From: Granulicella cerasi
Lineage (GTDB): Bacteria; Acidobacteriota; Terriglobia; Terriglobales; Acidobacteriaceae
Direction: 5' to 3'
Assembly (NCBI RefSeq): GCF_025685575.1
Contig: NZ_JAGSYD010000006.1
Coordinates: forward strand, 62,001-126,000
DNA: 64,000 nucleotides
Shown: piece after piece, positions 49,748-57,855 of the stretch
Layout of the letters: every line of letters starts with the position of its first letter
Position numbering within the stretch: the first letter of the stretch is position 1
Translations under genes and position numbers: made by a program
The notes under the pieces: model-generated
Database searches by the model: none
What the model saw: the letters and a program-made list of their open reading frames with translations, nothing else
Told to the model about the DNA's origin: nothing

Positions 49748-50862
49748 AGATTGAGGAGATTCACCTGCGTGAAGTGCAGATGCCGTTGGTCAACCCGTTC
49801 CGCACGAGCTTTGGCGTGCACACGATGCGCCGCATGCTGCTCGTGGAGATTGAATGCGAAGGCATGACCGCGTGGGGCGAGTCCGTGGCGGGCGAGCATC
49901 CTTACTTCTCTGACGAGTTCGTGGACACGGCGTGGACCGCGATTGAACTCGAACTGGCACCGCGCCTGTTGAAGGCCGATGTATCCAGCGGGCGCGATGT
50001 ACCGGATGTGTTGAAGCAGGTGCGCGGGCATCGCATGGCGAAGGCGGCTCTCGAGAACGCGGTCTGGGAGTTGGACTCGCTGCGTCAGGGGATTTCGCTG
50101 GCGAAGCTGCTCGGCGGCACCCGCGACAAGATTGCGTGCGGTGTTTCGATCGGCATTCAGCCGTCGAGGGAAGAGCAGCTGGCGACGGTAGAGAAGGAAG
50201 TTGCGGCGGGCTATCAGCGCATCAAGATGAAGTGCCAGCCGGGCTGGGATGAGGAGATCTTCGCGATGGTGCGCGATCGCTTCCCTGACATCTGGCTAAG
50301 CTGCGATGCGAACTCGGCGTACACGCTAGAGGATGCAGATCGCATCGCCGCTTGGGACCGCTTCAACCTGCTGATGATCGAGCAGCCGCTCTGGTACGAC
50401 GACTTCTACTTCCACGCGCAGTTGCAGAAGAAGATGAAGACGCCGATCTGTCTGGACGAATGCATTCGCAATCGCCGCGACGCGCGTGCAGCGCTCGAGA
50501 ATGGCTCGGGACGCATCATCAACATCAAGGTGGGCCGCGTGGGCGGCTTCACCGAAGCGCTTGCGGTGCATGATGTGGCCGAGGAGTTTGGCGTGCCGGT
50601 ATGGTGCGGCGGCATGTTGGAAACAGGCATCGGTCGCGCACAGAACGTAGCGTTGTCGAGCCTGCCGAACTTCAAGCTGCCGGGTGACGTGTCGGCCTCG
50701 GCGCGCTACTGGAAGCAGGACATCATCGAGCCTGAAGTGACCGTGTCGGCGCAGGGCGAGATCGTGGTGCCGACCACACCGGGTCGCGGATGGGAGATCG
50801 TGCGAGAGCGCATCGATGCGATCACCGTGCGTTCGCTGACGCTGCGCCGCCCGACGGCTTAG
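49744..50862 (+). CDS. menC: o-Succinylbenzoate synthase / N-succinylamino acid racemase (enolase superfamily)
   Basis: 372 residues. An enolase-superfamily MLE-group enzyme. The catalytic lysines are in YQRIKMKCQPG and NIKVGRVGGF; the metal ligands are in LSCDANSAY, MIEQPLWYD and CLDECIRN. It could be MenC of menaquinone synthesis or, given the adjacent GNAT gene and no other men genes here, N-succinylamino acid racemase; many members do both. The start ATG overlaps the GNAT stop as ATGA. Confidence 0.85.
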   Translation: MKIEEIHLREVQMPLVNPFRTSFGVHTMRRMLLVEIECEGMTAWGESVAGEHPYFSDEFVDTAWTAIELELAPRLLKADVSSGRDVPDVLKQVRGHRMAKAALENAVWELDSLRQGISLAKLLGGTRDKIACGVSIGIQPSREEQLATVEKEVAAGYQRIKMKCQPGWDEEIFAMVRDRFPDIWLSCDANSAYTLEDADRIAAWDRFNLLMIEQPLWYDDFYFHAQLQKKMKTPICLDECIRNRRDARAALENGSGRIINIKVGRVGGFTEALAVHDVAEEFGVPVWCGGMLETGIGRAQNVALSSLPNFKLPGDVSASARYWKQDIIEPEVTVSAQGEIVVPTTPGRGWEIVRERIDAITVRSLTLRRPTA

Positions 50863-51726
50863 CTACCTCGGCAGAGACATCGCGAGGAGCTGTTGGATGG
50901 CCTCGCGATAGCCAAGTGGATTCGGAAGCAACCGCAGGTCTGATGCAGACAGGCGGTTGTTTTCGTTGGCTGTATGAATCATGAGTTCGCGCACGGAGAC
51001 GTGTTCGTCCAGCCGCGAGTACACCCAGCGCCCGTTGCCGACCTCTGCCTGCTCGAACTCCACGGTGCCGCCGGGATAGATATGCGCGAGCACGCCCCAA
51101 CCGAAGTTCACACCTTTGATGACGCGCGCCTCGGTGCGCGTGAGCACGCCGGTACGGCGATCGATCCACATGCGGCCTTCGAGGCCGGTGAGCAGCTCTG
51201 AGATCGTTGTGGGCGGATGAAAGTTTGGATCCGGCTTGAAGTCGAGCACGATCTGCTGGCCGGGCGCGTTGGGCGGCTGCGGCTGACCGGGCGTGTAGGT
51301 GAAGATCATCGCCTGCGGCATCAACTTCACGAGGTTGATGGCGTAGTTGCGCGCGGTGGTATTGCGCTTCTTGGCTTTGAGGAACGCGGAAGGGTCGTCG
51401 AGGATGTCCTGCAGGCGGCCCCGTTCGGCGGCATCTTCTTCGGCGGTGAGCGGCGCGCCGTTGCGCTGGATCAAACGAGCGACGGCGCCATCGCGGCTTT
51501 CGATGATTTCGCGTGTAATGTCGTTCTTGGCGTCTATGCGGCGGACGCGATAGCGAACCGGAAACTCGCCGTCGTCGTCGATGATGTGGACCTCGTGCGC
51601 GGCGGCTTGCTGCACCCAGGAGACGGGAGTGGGAGCGGAAGGTGCAGCCGTTTGTGCGGCTGAAAAGCTACTGACTCCAAAAGCGAGAGCAAACGCGAGC
51701 AAGCTTCTTTTCGAAAGTTGGTTCAT
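50863..51726 (-). CDS. Exported protein of unknown function
   Basis: 287 residues, with a signal peptide ending about SSFSAAQ (residue 25). The mature part is soluble and beta-rich, with a WIDRRTGVLTRTEARVI segment that resembles outer-membrane lipoprotein sorting or LolA-like proteins in Acidobacteria. The ATG at 51726 is the best fit; the open frame upstream continues but without protein character. Convergent with menC with no gap. Confidence 0.65.
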   Translation of the reverse strand: MNQLSKRSLLAFALAFGVSSFSAAQTAAPSAPTPVSWVQQAAAHEVHIIDDDGEFPVRYRVRRIDAKNDITREIIESRDGAVARLIQRNGAPLTAEEDAAERGRLQDILDDPSAFLKAKKRNTTARNYAINLVKLMPQAMIFTYTPGQPQPPNAPGQQIVLDFKPDPNFHPPTTISELLTGLEGRMWIDRRTGVLTRTEARVIKGVNFGWGVLAHIYPGGTVEFEQAEVGNGRWVYSRLDEHVSVRELMIHTANENNRLSASDLRLLPNPLGYREAIQQLLAMSLPR

Positions 51727-51893
51727 ACGAAACAAAGTGCGGATAACCCCTGTGTGACACTTTAGACGTAAACAATACTCGCGGGGCTGCCGCTTTCGTG
51801 TTGAAAGTCGTCCCTGTAATTGATTTATAGTTCGGCTGTATCGGTTGTCCGCGCTGCTGTATGCCCGCCGCCGGATACGGAAGGTGAGGAAGT

Positions 51894-52439
51894 GTGACGG
51901 GAACAAATCTACAGGCTGCAACGGTGATTGCGGCGACGGCAAAGCTACGTGGAGATCTGGTGGCGACCGGCGACGTTGTGATCGAGGGCCAGCTTGAGGG
52001 AAGCGTCATTGCTGAAGGCGCTCGCATAACGATCGGCCGTGAGGCTCGTGTGCGCGCCGATGTGAGCGGACAGCATGTGGTGGTGATGGGCACGGTGGAA
52101 GGCACGCTGCGCGCGACGGAACGAGTCGAGATTCGAGCCAACGCTTCAGTGGTGGGTGATGCGTTCACGCGGCGTTTTTCGATTGAGGATGAAGCCCGCT
52201 TCCGCGGTCGCGTAACGCCGCCCGCGGCAGAAGCTTCGCCGGTGGCGGAGCAGACTCGCTTTGAAGCGCCGGCGGCGGTGGAGCACTACTCGCCCGCGCC
52301 TGAGCCGGTGGCACAGCAGAGCGTTCCGTCAGAGTCTTCGTTGTTCGGTTCGCCGCGCCCCGCAGGACAGATGCCGGCAGGTCTGGCGGCAGCGGTTCGC
52401 AATCTGGGTGGAGCTTCGTCGTCGTCGGACGACGAGTAA
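51894..52439 (+). CDS. Bactofilin
   Basis: 181 residues. Polymer-forming cytoskeletal protein with the right-handed beta-helix repeats of DUF583: VVIEGQLEGSV, ITIGREARVRADV, VVVMGTVEGTL and VEIRANASVVGD. A Pro/Ala-rich tail follows. Bactofilins organise cell-shape and envelope enzymes. The start is a GTG at 51894 after GAGGAAGT. The methyltransferase gene follows 19 bases after its stop. Confidence 0.9.
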   Translation: MTGTNLQAATVIAATAKLRGDLVATGDVVIEGQLEGSVIAEGARITIGREARVRADVSGQHVVVMGTVEGTLRATERVEIRANASVVGDAFTRRFSIEDEARFRGRVTPPAAEASPVAEQTRFEAPAAVEHYSPAPEPVAQQSVPSESSLFGSPRPAGQMPAGLAAAVRNLGGASSSSDDE

Positions 52440-52458
52440 GCAAAGCCGGAGAGCTTAG

Positions 52459-53085
52459 ATGGGAATTTTCAGTCGGAACAAGGACGCGGGCGGCGGCAAC
52501 AGTGCGCCGTCTACGCGTGCTTCGCGCGGTTGGGGCGAAACACTTGAATACCTGAAGAGCCACGAAGGTCTGCGCGTGCTCGACTTCGGAGACACATCGC
52601 CGGCGAACATCAACTTTCTGACGTCGTTAGGGCACAGCGTTTACATGGCGAACGTTGTAGAAGATGCGACAAAGCCGGAATGGCAGAAGGTGGGGGAAGA
52701 CGGCAAGACGGTCTTCGACCACGAGCGCTTTGCTGAAGCCAACTTCGATTTCTCCGGCAAGGAGTTCGATGCGGTACTGCTCTGGGACACGGCTGATTAT
52801 CTCCCACCGAGCTCTGTGCCGCTGCTGTTTGAGCGGCTTGCGAAGAAGCTTCACCCGGGCGGACGCTTGCTCGCCTTCAGCCACGGAAAGATGGACGGTC
52901 CTGGCACGCAGTATGTGCGCTTCCATGTAACGGACAAGCCGGAAGTGTTGACCGTGCCGACAGGGAATTTCCCGATCCTCGGCCTCTATCAGCCGCGTCA
53001 GATTGAGCAGTTTCTGGATGGCTATGCGGATCGTCGCTTCTTGCTGGGCAAGGACAATACGCGCGAAGTGATTGCGGTTCGTTAG
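52459..53085 (+). CDS. SAM-dependent methyltransferase-like protein
   Basis: 208 residues. Class I methyltransferase-like layout: LRVLDFGDTSPANINFLTSLG near residue 38 (degenerate SAM loop), YMANVVEDAT, FDAVLLWDTADYLPPSSV and LHPGGRLLAFSHGK. The first loop lacks the usual GxGxG, so SAM binding is not certain. It follows the bactofilin on the same strand with a short gap, so they may be cotranscribed. A strong hairpin follows. Confidence 0.7.
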   Translation: MGIFSRNKDAGGGNSAPSTRASRGWGETLEYLKSHEGLRVLDFGDTSPANINFLTSLGHSVYMANVVEDATKPEWQKVGEDGKTVFDHERFAEANFDFSGKEFDAVLLWDTADYLPPSSVPLLFERLAKKLHPGGRLLAFSHGKMDGPGTQYVRFHVTDKPEVLTVPTGNFPILGLYQPRQIEQFLDGYADRRFLLGKDNTREVIAVR

Positions 53086-53105
53086 CTCGGAGGAATGAAA
53101 AGAAG

Positions 53106-53133
53106 AAAGCGCTCGGTGATCCCGAGCGCTTTT
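53106..53133. terminator. Bidirectional terminator
   Basis: AAAGCGCTCGG/CCGAGCGCTTT, 11 base pairs, followed by T on the plus side and close to the stop of the minus-strand gene at 53140. Confidence 0.82.
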
Positions 53134-53139
53134 CTGTTG

Positions 53140-53430
53140 TTACCTGGTCGCTTTGGCTGACTTTCCTTTGCCGTCGCGGTGTGCATCCCAGCGGCGCTTC
53201 ATTGCTTCCTGGATGCGCTTGCGACCTTCTGGAGAGAGGTTGCGCTTGCGGCGCGGCGCGGAGGGTGCTGCTGCCTTCGCGCCGTTTGTGCTTCCCTTGG
53301 GACGTCCACGACGACGAGTCGCAGTTCCCGCTACGGTACCGGTGGAACCGATGGCCACCAGAGCTGCGCGAGCTTCTTGCAGGCGCGAAATCTCTGCATC
53401 AATTTCCGACAAAATTCGAGTTACATCCAT
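53140..53430 (-). CDS. Small basic AT-hook-like protein
   Basis: 96 residues. An N-terminal acidic/heptad helix (ILSEIDAEISRLQEARAAL) is followed by an AT-hook RRRGRPKGS and a basic C-terminal half ending LSPEGRKRIQEAMKRRWDAH. This resembles nucleoid-associated or AT-hook proteins; DNA binding is inferred. The region upstream is AT-richer than average. No paralogue is seen in this window. Confidence 0.75.
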   Translation of the reverse strand: MDVTRILSEIDAEISRLQEARAALVAIGSTGTVAGTATRRRGRPKGSTNGAKAAAPSAPRRKRNLSPEGRKRIQEAMKRRWDAHRDGKGKSAKATR

Positions 53431-53584
53431 GAATAAAGAGGAACCCCATTTGGTGTGCGACTCATTCTTATATCCGGCTCATTTTGATCAATGACCGCCA
53501 TCTCTAAATGTATAGACTTCTCTGCGCGCAAAGCAACGGTTTCTATAGCTTTTTATAGTCGCCGCGGATGTTAGCATCGGCTTG

Positions 53585-55168
53585 ATGAAGAAGGTTCCTC
53601 TCGCTGCCTGGTGGCTTGCAACGCTTTCTGCGCTGTTGCAATGGCTGCCTTTTCCGATCGCAGGCCCTGTGCCGTTGTGGCGGAGACTCTTCTGCTGGTT
53701 CTGTCTTGTCCCGCTACTTTTCGCGTTGCTGGGGAAAGATCGCGATGGTAAACCGCTAAGTACAAAGAGCGCAGCCTGTGTGGGCTACCTGTGCGGCGTG
53801 CTCTGGTATCTCGGAAACTGCTATTGGATTTACCCGACGATGCATGTGTACGGTGCGCTACCTTCGCCGGTAGCTTTCGTCATCCTGATACTCTTCGCGC
53901 TCTATCTTGGGCTCTACCATGCACTCTTCGGAGCGTTGATCGGATGGCTACGAAATCGGGGCTCCGTGCAGGTAGCGTTGTTTGCTGTTCCGTTTGCGTG
54001 GGTTGCGCTGGAGCTGGCACGCGCACGCATCACAGGGTTTCCGTGGGACCTGCTCGGGTACACGCAGATCGACAACCTCGCGCTGACGCGGTTTGCGCCG
54101 GTGACCGGAGTCATGGGGCTGTCGTTCCTCGTTGCCGCGATCAACGCACTGTGGCTCGCTCGCTGGCGCGTGCGCTCTGGACTGCTGCAGCGCACGATCT
54201 TCCTCGGAACGGCGGTGCTGGTTGTGCTGCTGACCGCCGCAGAAGCTACATGGCACCCGCAGCCGATCTCCGCGACACATCGTGCCGTGTTGTTGCAGGA
54301 CAATCTCTCGGTGGGTGCGGAGGCAGGGCCACGTGAAACGCGAGAGCAGCTTCTCGACAACCTGACGCATCTGTCTCAGCGCACGCTGGCGGCCGCGGGA
54401 AAGGTTGATCTGATCGCTTGGCCCGAGGCTCCGGCGGACTTTATCGACGATGACCCGGCGTTCCGCGAGACGCTGAGCAGCCTTGCCAAGAGCGCCGATG
54501 CGCCGGTCATTGCGAACTCCATTGCGATGCAGCGCAACGCAGCGGCTCCGGAGTTGGCGAAGGTCTACAACGCAGCAAGCTACTTTGCCGCCGACGGCAG
54601 CTATCAGGGTCGTTACGACAAGATGCACCTCGTGCCGTTTGGCGAGTACACGCCGTACAAAGACCTCTTCTTCTTTGCCGGTCATCTCCTGGACAACGTG
54701 GGGACCTTCACGCCGGGCGCGGAGCAGACGCTGCTGCATCACGACGGGCAGGCGATCGGCGTCTTCATCTGCTACGAGTCCATCTTCGGCACCGAGGTTC
54801 GCGAACTGGCGAAGAGCGGCGCAAGCGTTCTACTCAATCTCTCCGACGACGGCTGGTATGGCGATTCCAGCGCTCCGTGGGAGCATCTGGACATGGCGCG
54901 TATGCGTGCTATCGAGAACAATCGCTGGCTGTTGCGCTCGACGAATACGGGCGTGACGACCGTGATCGATCCCTACGGTCGCATGGGCGCGAGTTTGCCA
55001 AGGCACCAGCGTGGAGCGTTGGTCGCATCGTTCGGCTATGTGACAGGCACTACGTTTTACACACGGCACGGTGACTGGCTGGGTTGGCTTTGCGTGATCG
55101 TCACGTTGGCGATCTGCGCGGCGTTTTGTTGGCGCAGAAGCGCTCCGCAGGCGGAAGCAGTACACTAG
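53585..55168 (+). CDS. lnt: Apolipoprotein N-acyltransferase Lnt
   Basis: 527 residues. Adds the third acyl chain to lipoproteins. Six or more N-terminal membrane helices precede a nitrilase-like domain with catalytic Glu in LIAWPEAPADF, Lys in YDKMHLVPFGE and Cys in IGVFICYESIFG. One more helix lies at the C-terminus. It starts at the ATG at 53585. It would process the lipoproteins encoded elsewhere in the window (YVTN protein, TlpA/ResA-like). Confidence 0.95.
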   Translation: MKKVPLAAWWLATLSALLQWLPFPIAGPVPLWRRLFCWFCLVPLLFALLGKDRDGKPLSTKSAACVGYLCGVLWYLGNCYWIYPTMHVYGALPSPVAFVILILFALYLGLYHALFGALIGWLRNRGSVQVALFAVPFAWVALELARARITGFPWDLLGYTQIDNLALTRFAPVTGVMGLSFLVAAINALWLARWRVRSGLLQRTIFLGTAVLVVLLTAAEATWHPQPISATHRAVLLQDNLSVGAEAGPRETREQLLDNLTHLSQRTLAAAGKVDLIAWPEAPADFIDDDPAFRETLSSLAKSADAPVIANSIAMQRNAAAPELAKVYNAASYFAADGSYQGRYDKMHLVPFGEYTPYKDLFFFAGHLLDNVGTFTPGAEQTLLHHDGQAIGVFICYESIFGTEVRELAKSGASVLLNLSDDGWYGDSSAPWEHLDMARMRAIENNRWLLRSTNTGVTTVIDPYGRMGASLPRHQRGALVASFGYVTGTTFYTRHGDWLGWLCVIVTLAICAAFCWRRSAPQAEAVH

Positions 55169-55174
55169 CCACGT

Positions 55175-56309
55175 ATGTTGACTGATCTTGAATTTGCTTA
55201 CTCCCCGGTCCGCGAGAAGGTGCGTGATCTGCGGGAGTATCTTTGACTCGTCCCGCCTGAAAACCGAACTGCAGAAGGTGGAAACGCAGATCTCTGACCC
55301 TGGCGTGTGGGCTGACGCGGCGCGTTCGCAGCCGTTGATGCGTGAGCGCAAGCGACTCGAGTCGCAGTTGAATGACGATGCCGAGCTGGCGCGTCGCAGC
55401 GATGATATCGAAGCCTACTTCGACCTGATGCGCGAAGGCGAAGACTCCGTGGAAGCGGATGCGCAGCGCGAGATCACCGCGTTGGCCGAGTTTGCCGAGC
55501 AGATGGAGTCGCGCACGATGCTTTCGGAAGAGAGCGACCCGCTGAACGCGATTGTGACTGTGCATCCGGGCGCCGGTGGAACGGAGTCTCAGGACTGGGC
55601 CGAGATGCTGATGCGCATGTATCTGCGCTGGGCTGAGCGTCAGGGCTTCAAGACGGAGATCAACGAAATCCAGGACGGCGACGAAGCGGGCATCAAGTCT
55701 GCCACGTTCACGATCACCGGCGAGTTTGCCTTCGGCCTTCTGAGCGGAGAGACCGGTGTCCATCGCCTGGTACGCATCTCGCCGTTCGACTCAGCGAAGC
55801 GCCGCCACACGAGCTTCGCGAGCGTTTATGTGTCGCCCGAAATCGATGACTCCATCGTGATCGACATTGCGCCGAATGATCTGCGCATCGACACCTACCG
55901 CTCCGGCGGCAAGGGCGGTCAGCACGTCAACACGACCGACTCCGCAGTGCGTATTACACACTTGCCGACGGGCATCGTGGCTGGTTGCCAGAACGAGCGT
56001 TCGCAGCACAAGAACAAAGAGAAGGCCATGAAGATGCTGCGCTCGCGACTCTATGAGTACGAGATGGAGAAGAAGCGCGCGGCGACAAAGAAGGTAGAAG
56101 ACTCGAAGCTCGAGATCAACTTCGGCTCGCAGATCCGTTCGTATGTGCTGCAGCCATATCGCATGGCCAAGGACCTTCGGACGCGCGTGGAAGTGGGCGA
56201 CGTGGACAAGGTGCTCGATGGCGATTTGGAGCCGTTCATTCGCGGATATCTGAAGTTGCGGCGCGAGGGTGGCGTGCCTGCCGCCGTCGCAGACGATGAT
56301 GAGTTGTAA
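55175..56309 (+). CDS. prfB: Peptide chain release factor 2, with programmed +1 frameshift
   Basis: The zero frame from the ATG at 55175 reads MLTDLEFAYSPVREKVRDLREYL, then hits TGA at 55244. The site is CGGGAG TAT CTT TGA C, matching the conserved RF2 slippage signal with its upstream Shine-Dalgarno-like GGGAG. After +1 shifting at CTT T the product continues from 55245 to 56309, about 377 residues in all. The GGQ motif is in SGGKGGQHVNTTDS and the SPF stop-recognition tripeptide in VRISPFDSAK. Low RF2 lets TGA pause and shift, giving autoregulation. Confidence 0.96.
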
Positions 56310-56312
56310 CAG

Positions 56313-56336
56313 CAGCGCGCTCTTCGGAGCGCGTTG
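56313..56336 (+). terminator. Hairpin after prfB
   Basis: CAGCGCGCTC-TTCG-GAGCGCGTTG, ten pairs including one G-T pair, with a UUCG loop. The T-tract is weak (TTGTTCGTTT). Confidence 0.7.
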
Positions 56337-56426
56337 TTCGTTTGCCGCGTCCTGAGAACTTCGGAGTAAGATAGGCAAACAATCTTCACAAGTTGAGTCG
56401 CCGCGCATAAGGAGCTGAGCCTAACC

Positions 56427-57680
56427 ATGGTGGATCCGAAGTCCGTACTGAAGCATCTCGACGAGCTGCGTGCTCTTACAGGCGACGACAACGGCGCGCA
56501 ACGTGTGGCGTGGACCGCAGTGTGGTTGAAGTCGCGCAAGTGGTTTGAAGAGAAGCTCAACGAGCTGAAGGAGCAGCACGCTCCTGCGCTGAAGGACTAC
56601 TACGACGCCGCGGGCAATCACTGGGTAACGCTACCGGGCGAAGAAGAGACCGCGTTGGTGTTGGGCAGTCACTTGGACTCGGTACCGAACGGTGGCTGGC
56701 TTGACGGCTGTCTTGGTGTGATCTGCGGACTCGAAGTAATGACGGCGCTCGCTAAGCGATTCAACGGCAAGCCGCCCTGCACGGTAAAGCTTGTGGATTG
56801 GGCCGATGAAGAGGGCGCGCGCTTCGGTCGTTCGCTCTTCGGCTCTGCAGCGTTTGCGGGCAACCACACGATTGATATGGACCGCGTGCGCACGGACCGC
56901 GATGGTATTTCGCTGGAGACGGCCCTGAGCTGCTGTGGCCTGGATATCGACAAAATTCACGAGGCGACTGCGGAGCAGAAGGGGCTTGGCGCGTATCTCG
57001 AATTGCACATTGAGCAGGGGCCGATCCTCGAGGATCTCGGCAAGCCGCTGGGCGTAGTGCAGGGGACTAAGGGCGTGGAGCGTTGGCAGATTACGTTCAT
57101 CGGCCAGGAAGCGCACTCGGGCTCGACGCCGATGGCCGTGCGTCGGGATGCGCTGGCCGCTTGCGCGAAGCTCGCGCTGGAGATTCGTCCGATTGCGGCG
57201 AAGCATCCGCAGTCGGTAGCGACGATGGGCAGCGTGAAGACGTTCCCAGGCATTGTGACGGCTGTTGTGGGACGTTGCGAAGCGACGCTCGATATGCGCG
57301 ACCTGGATGAGGATGTGCTGGCCGAGATGCTTCGCGAGGCGAAGGTCGCCAGCGAGCGCTTTGCTGCCGAAGAACGCTGCACCGTGGAATGGTCGAAGAT
57401 CTGGTCGATTGAGCCCATTCCGTTTCACCCGGAGTTGATTCAGCTCTGCGATGACGCCGTGAAGGAGACGGTGGGTACAAGCGTGCATCTCCCGTCGGGG
57501 CCGCTGCATGATGCTGCAGAGGTCGCGCGCGTGGGTATACCCACGGTGATGATGTTCGTGCAGTCGCTCAACGGACTCTCGCACAACAAGCTGGAGAACT
57601 CGGAGCGCGAGCATATCGAGCTTTCCGTGGATGCGATGTACCGTCTCAGCGAGAAGACGATGGCCTGGCTTCTGGGGTAG
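56427..57680 (+). CDS. M20-family Zn amidohydrolase, likely beta-ureidopropionase / N-carbamoyl amino acid hydrolase
   Basis: 417 residues of the HyuC/AllC type. Ligands and catalytic residues: VLGSHLDSVPNGGWLDG near residue 80, WADEEGARFGRSLFG near 120, and LHIEQGPILEDL near 192; GQEAHSGSTPM marks the dimerisation/lid part. With preT, preA and a dihydropyrimidinase downstream, N-carbamoyl-beta-alanine is the expected substrate. Allantoate amidohydrolase would look alike. It starts with its own transcription unit, and a promoter and structured leader follow before preT. Confidence 0.85.
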   Translation: MVDPKSVLKHLDELRALTGDDNGAQRVAWTAVWLKSRKWFEEKLNELKEQHAPALKDYYDAAGNHWVTLPGEEETALVLGSHLDSVPNGGWLDGCLGVICGLEVMTALAKRFNGKPPCTVKLVDWADEEGARFGRSLFGSAAFAGNHTIDMDRVRTDRDGISLETALSCCGLDIDKIHEATAEQKGLGAYLELHIEQGPILEDLGKPLGVVQGTKGVERWQITFIGQEAHSGSTPMAVRRDALAACAKLALEIRPIAAKHPQSVATMGSVKTFPGIVTAVVGRCEATLDMRDLDEDVLAEMLREAKVASERFAAEERCTVEWSKIWSIEPIPFHPELIQLCDDAVKETVGTSVHLPSGPLHDAAEVARVGIPTVMMFVQSLNGLSHNKLENSEREHIELSVDAMYRLSEKTMAWLLG

Positions 57681-57705
57681 GAATCACGACCGTAACCGTC
57701 GCGCT

Positions 57706-57734
57706 TTGCGTTTTTCACGGTTTGATGGATAATC
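57706..57734 (+). promoter_or_regulatory. Candidate promoter before preT
   Basis: TTGCGT (57706-57711), 17-base spacer, ATAATC (57729-57734), or GATAAT with a 16-base spacer. It starts a leader of about 115 bases ahead of preT. Confidence 0.5.
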
Positions 57735-57751
57735 AGTTTTTCACTTAGCAC

Positions 57752-57808
57752 GAAGAGCCCTCAGGTCGGCGTTGTCATATTTGGCGCCAAGGGCTTCGCT
57801 CTTTTGTT
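57752..57808 (+). promoter_or_regulatory. Structured leader upstream of preT (possible attenuator)
   Basis: GCCCT (57757-57761) pairs with AGGGC (57790-57794), enclosing GGCG/CGCC (57768-57771, 57785-57788). The 3' side runs into GCTCTTTTGTTTT. A hairpin followed by a T-rich tract within a 5' leader is the layout of an attenuator or riboswitch expression platform. The class is not recognised. Confidence 0.4.
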
Positions 57809-57855
57809 TTCCGTTCCACCGCAGGTTGCAAGAGAGCCGGGAGAACTGTTTCACG

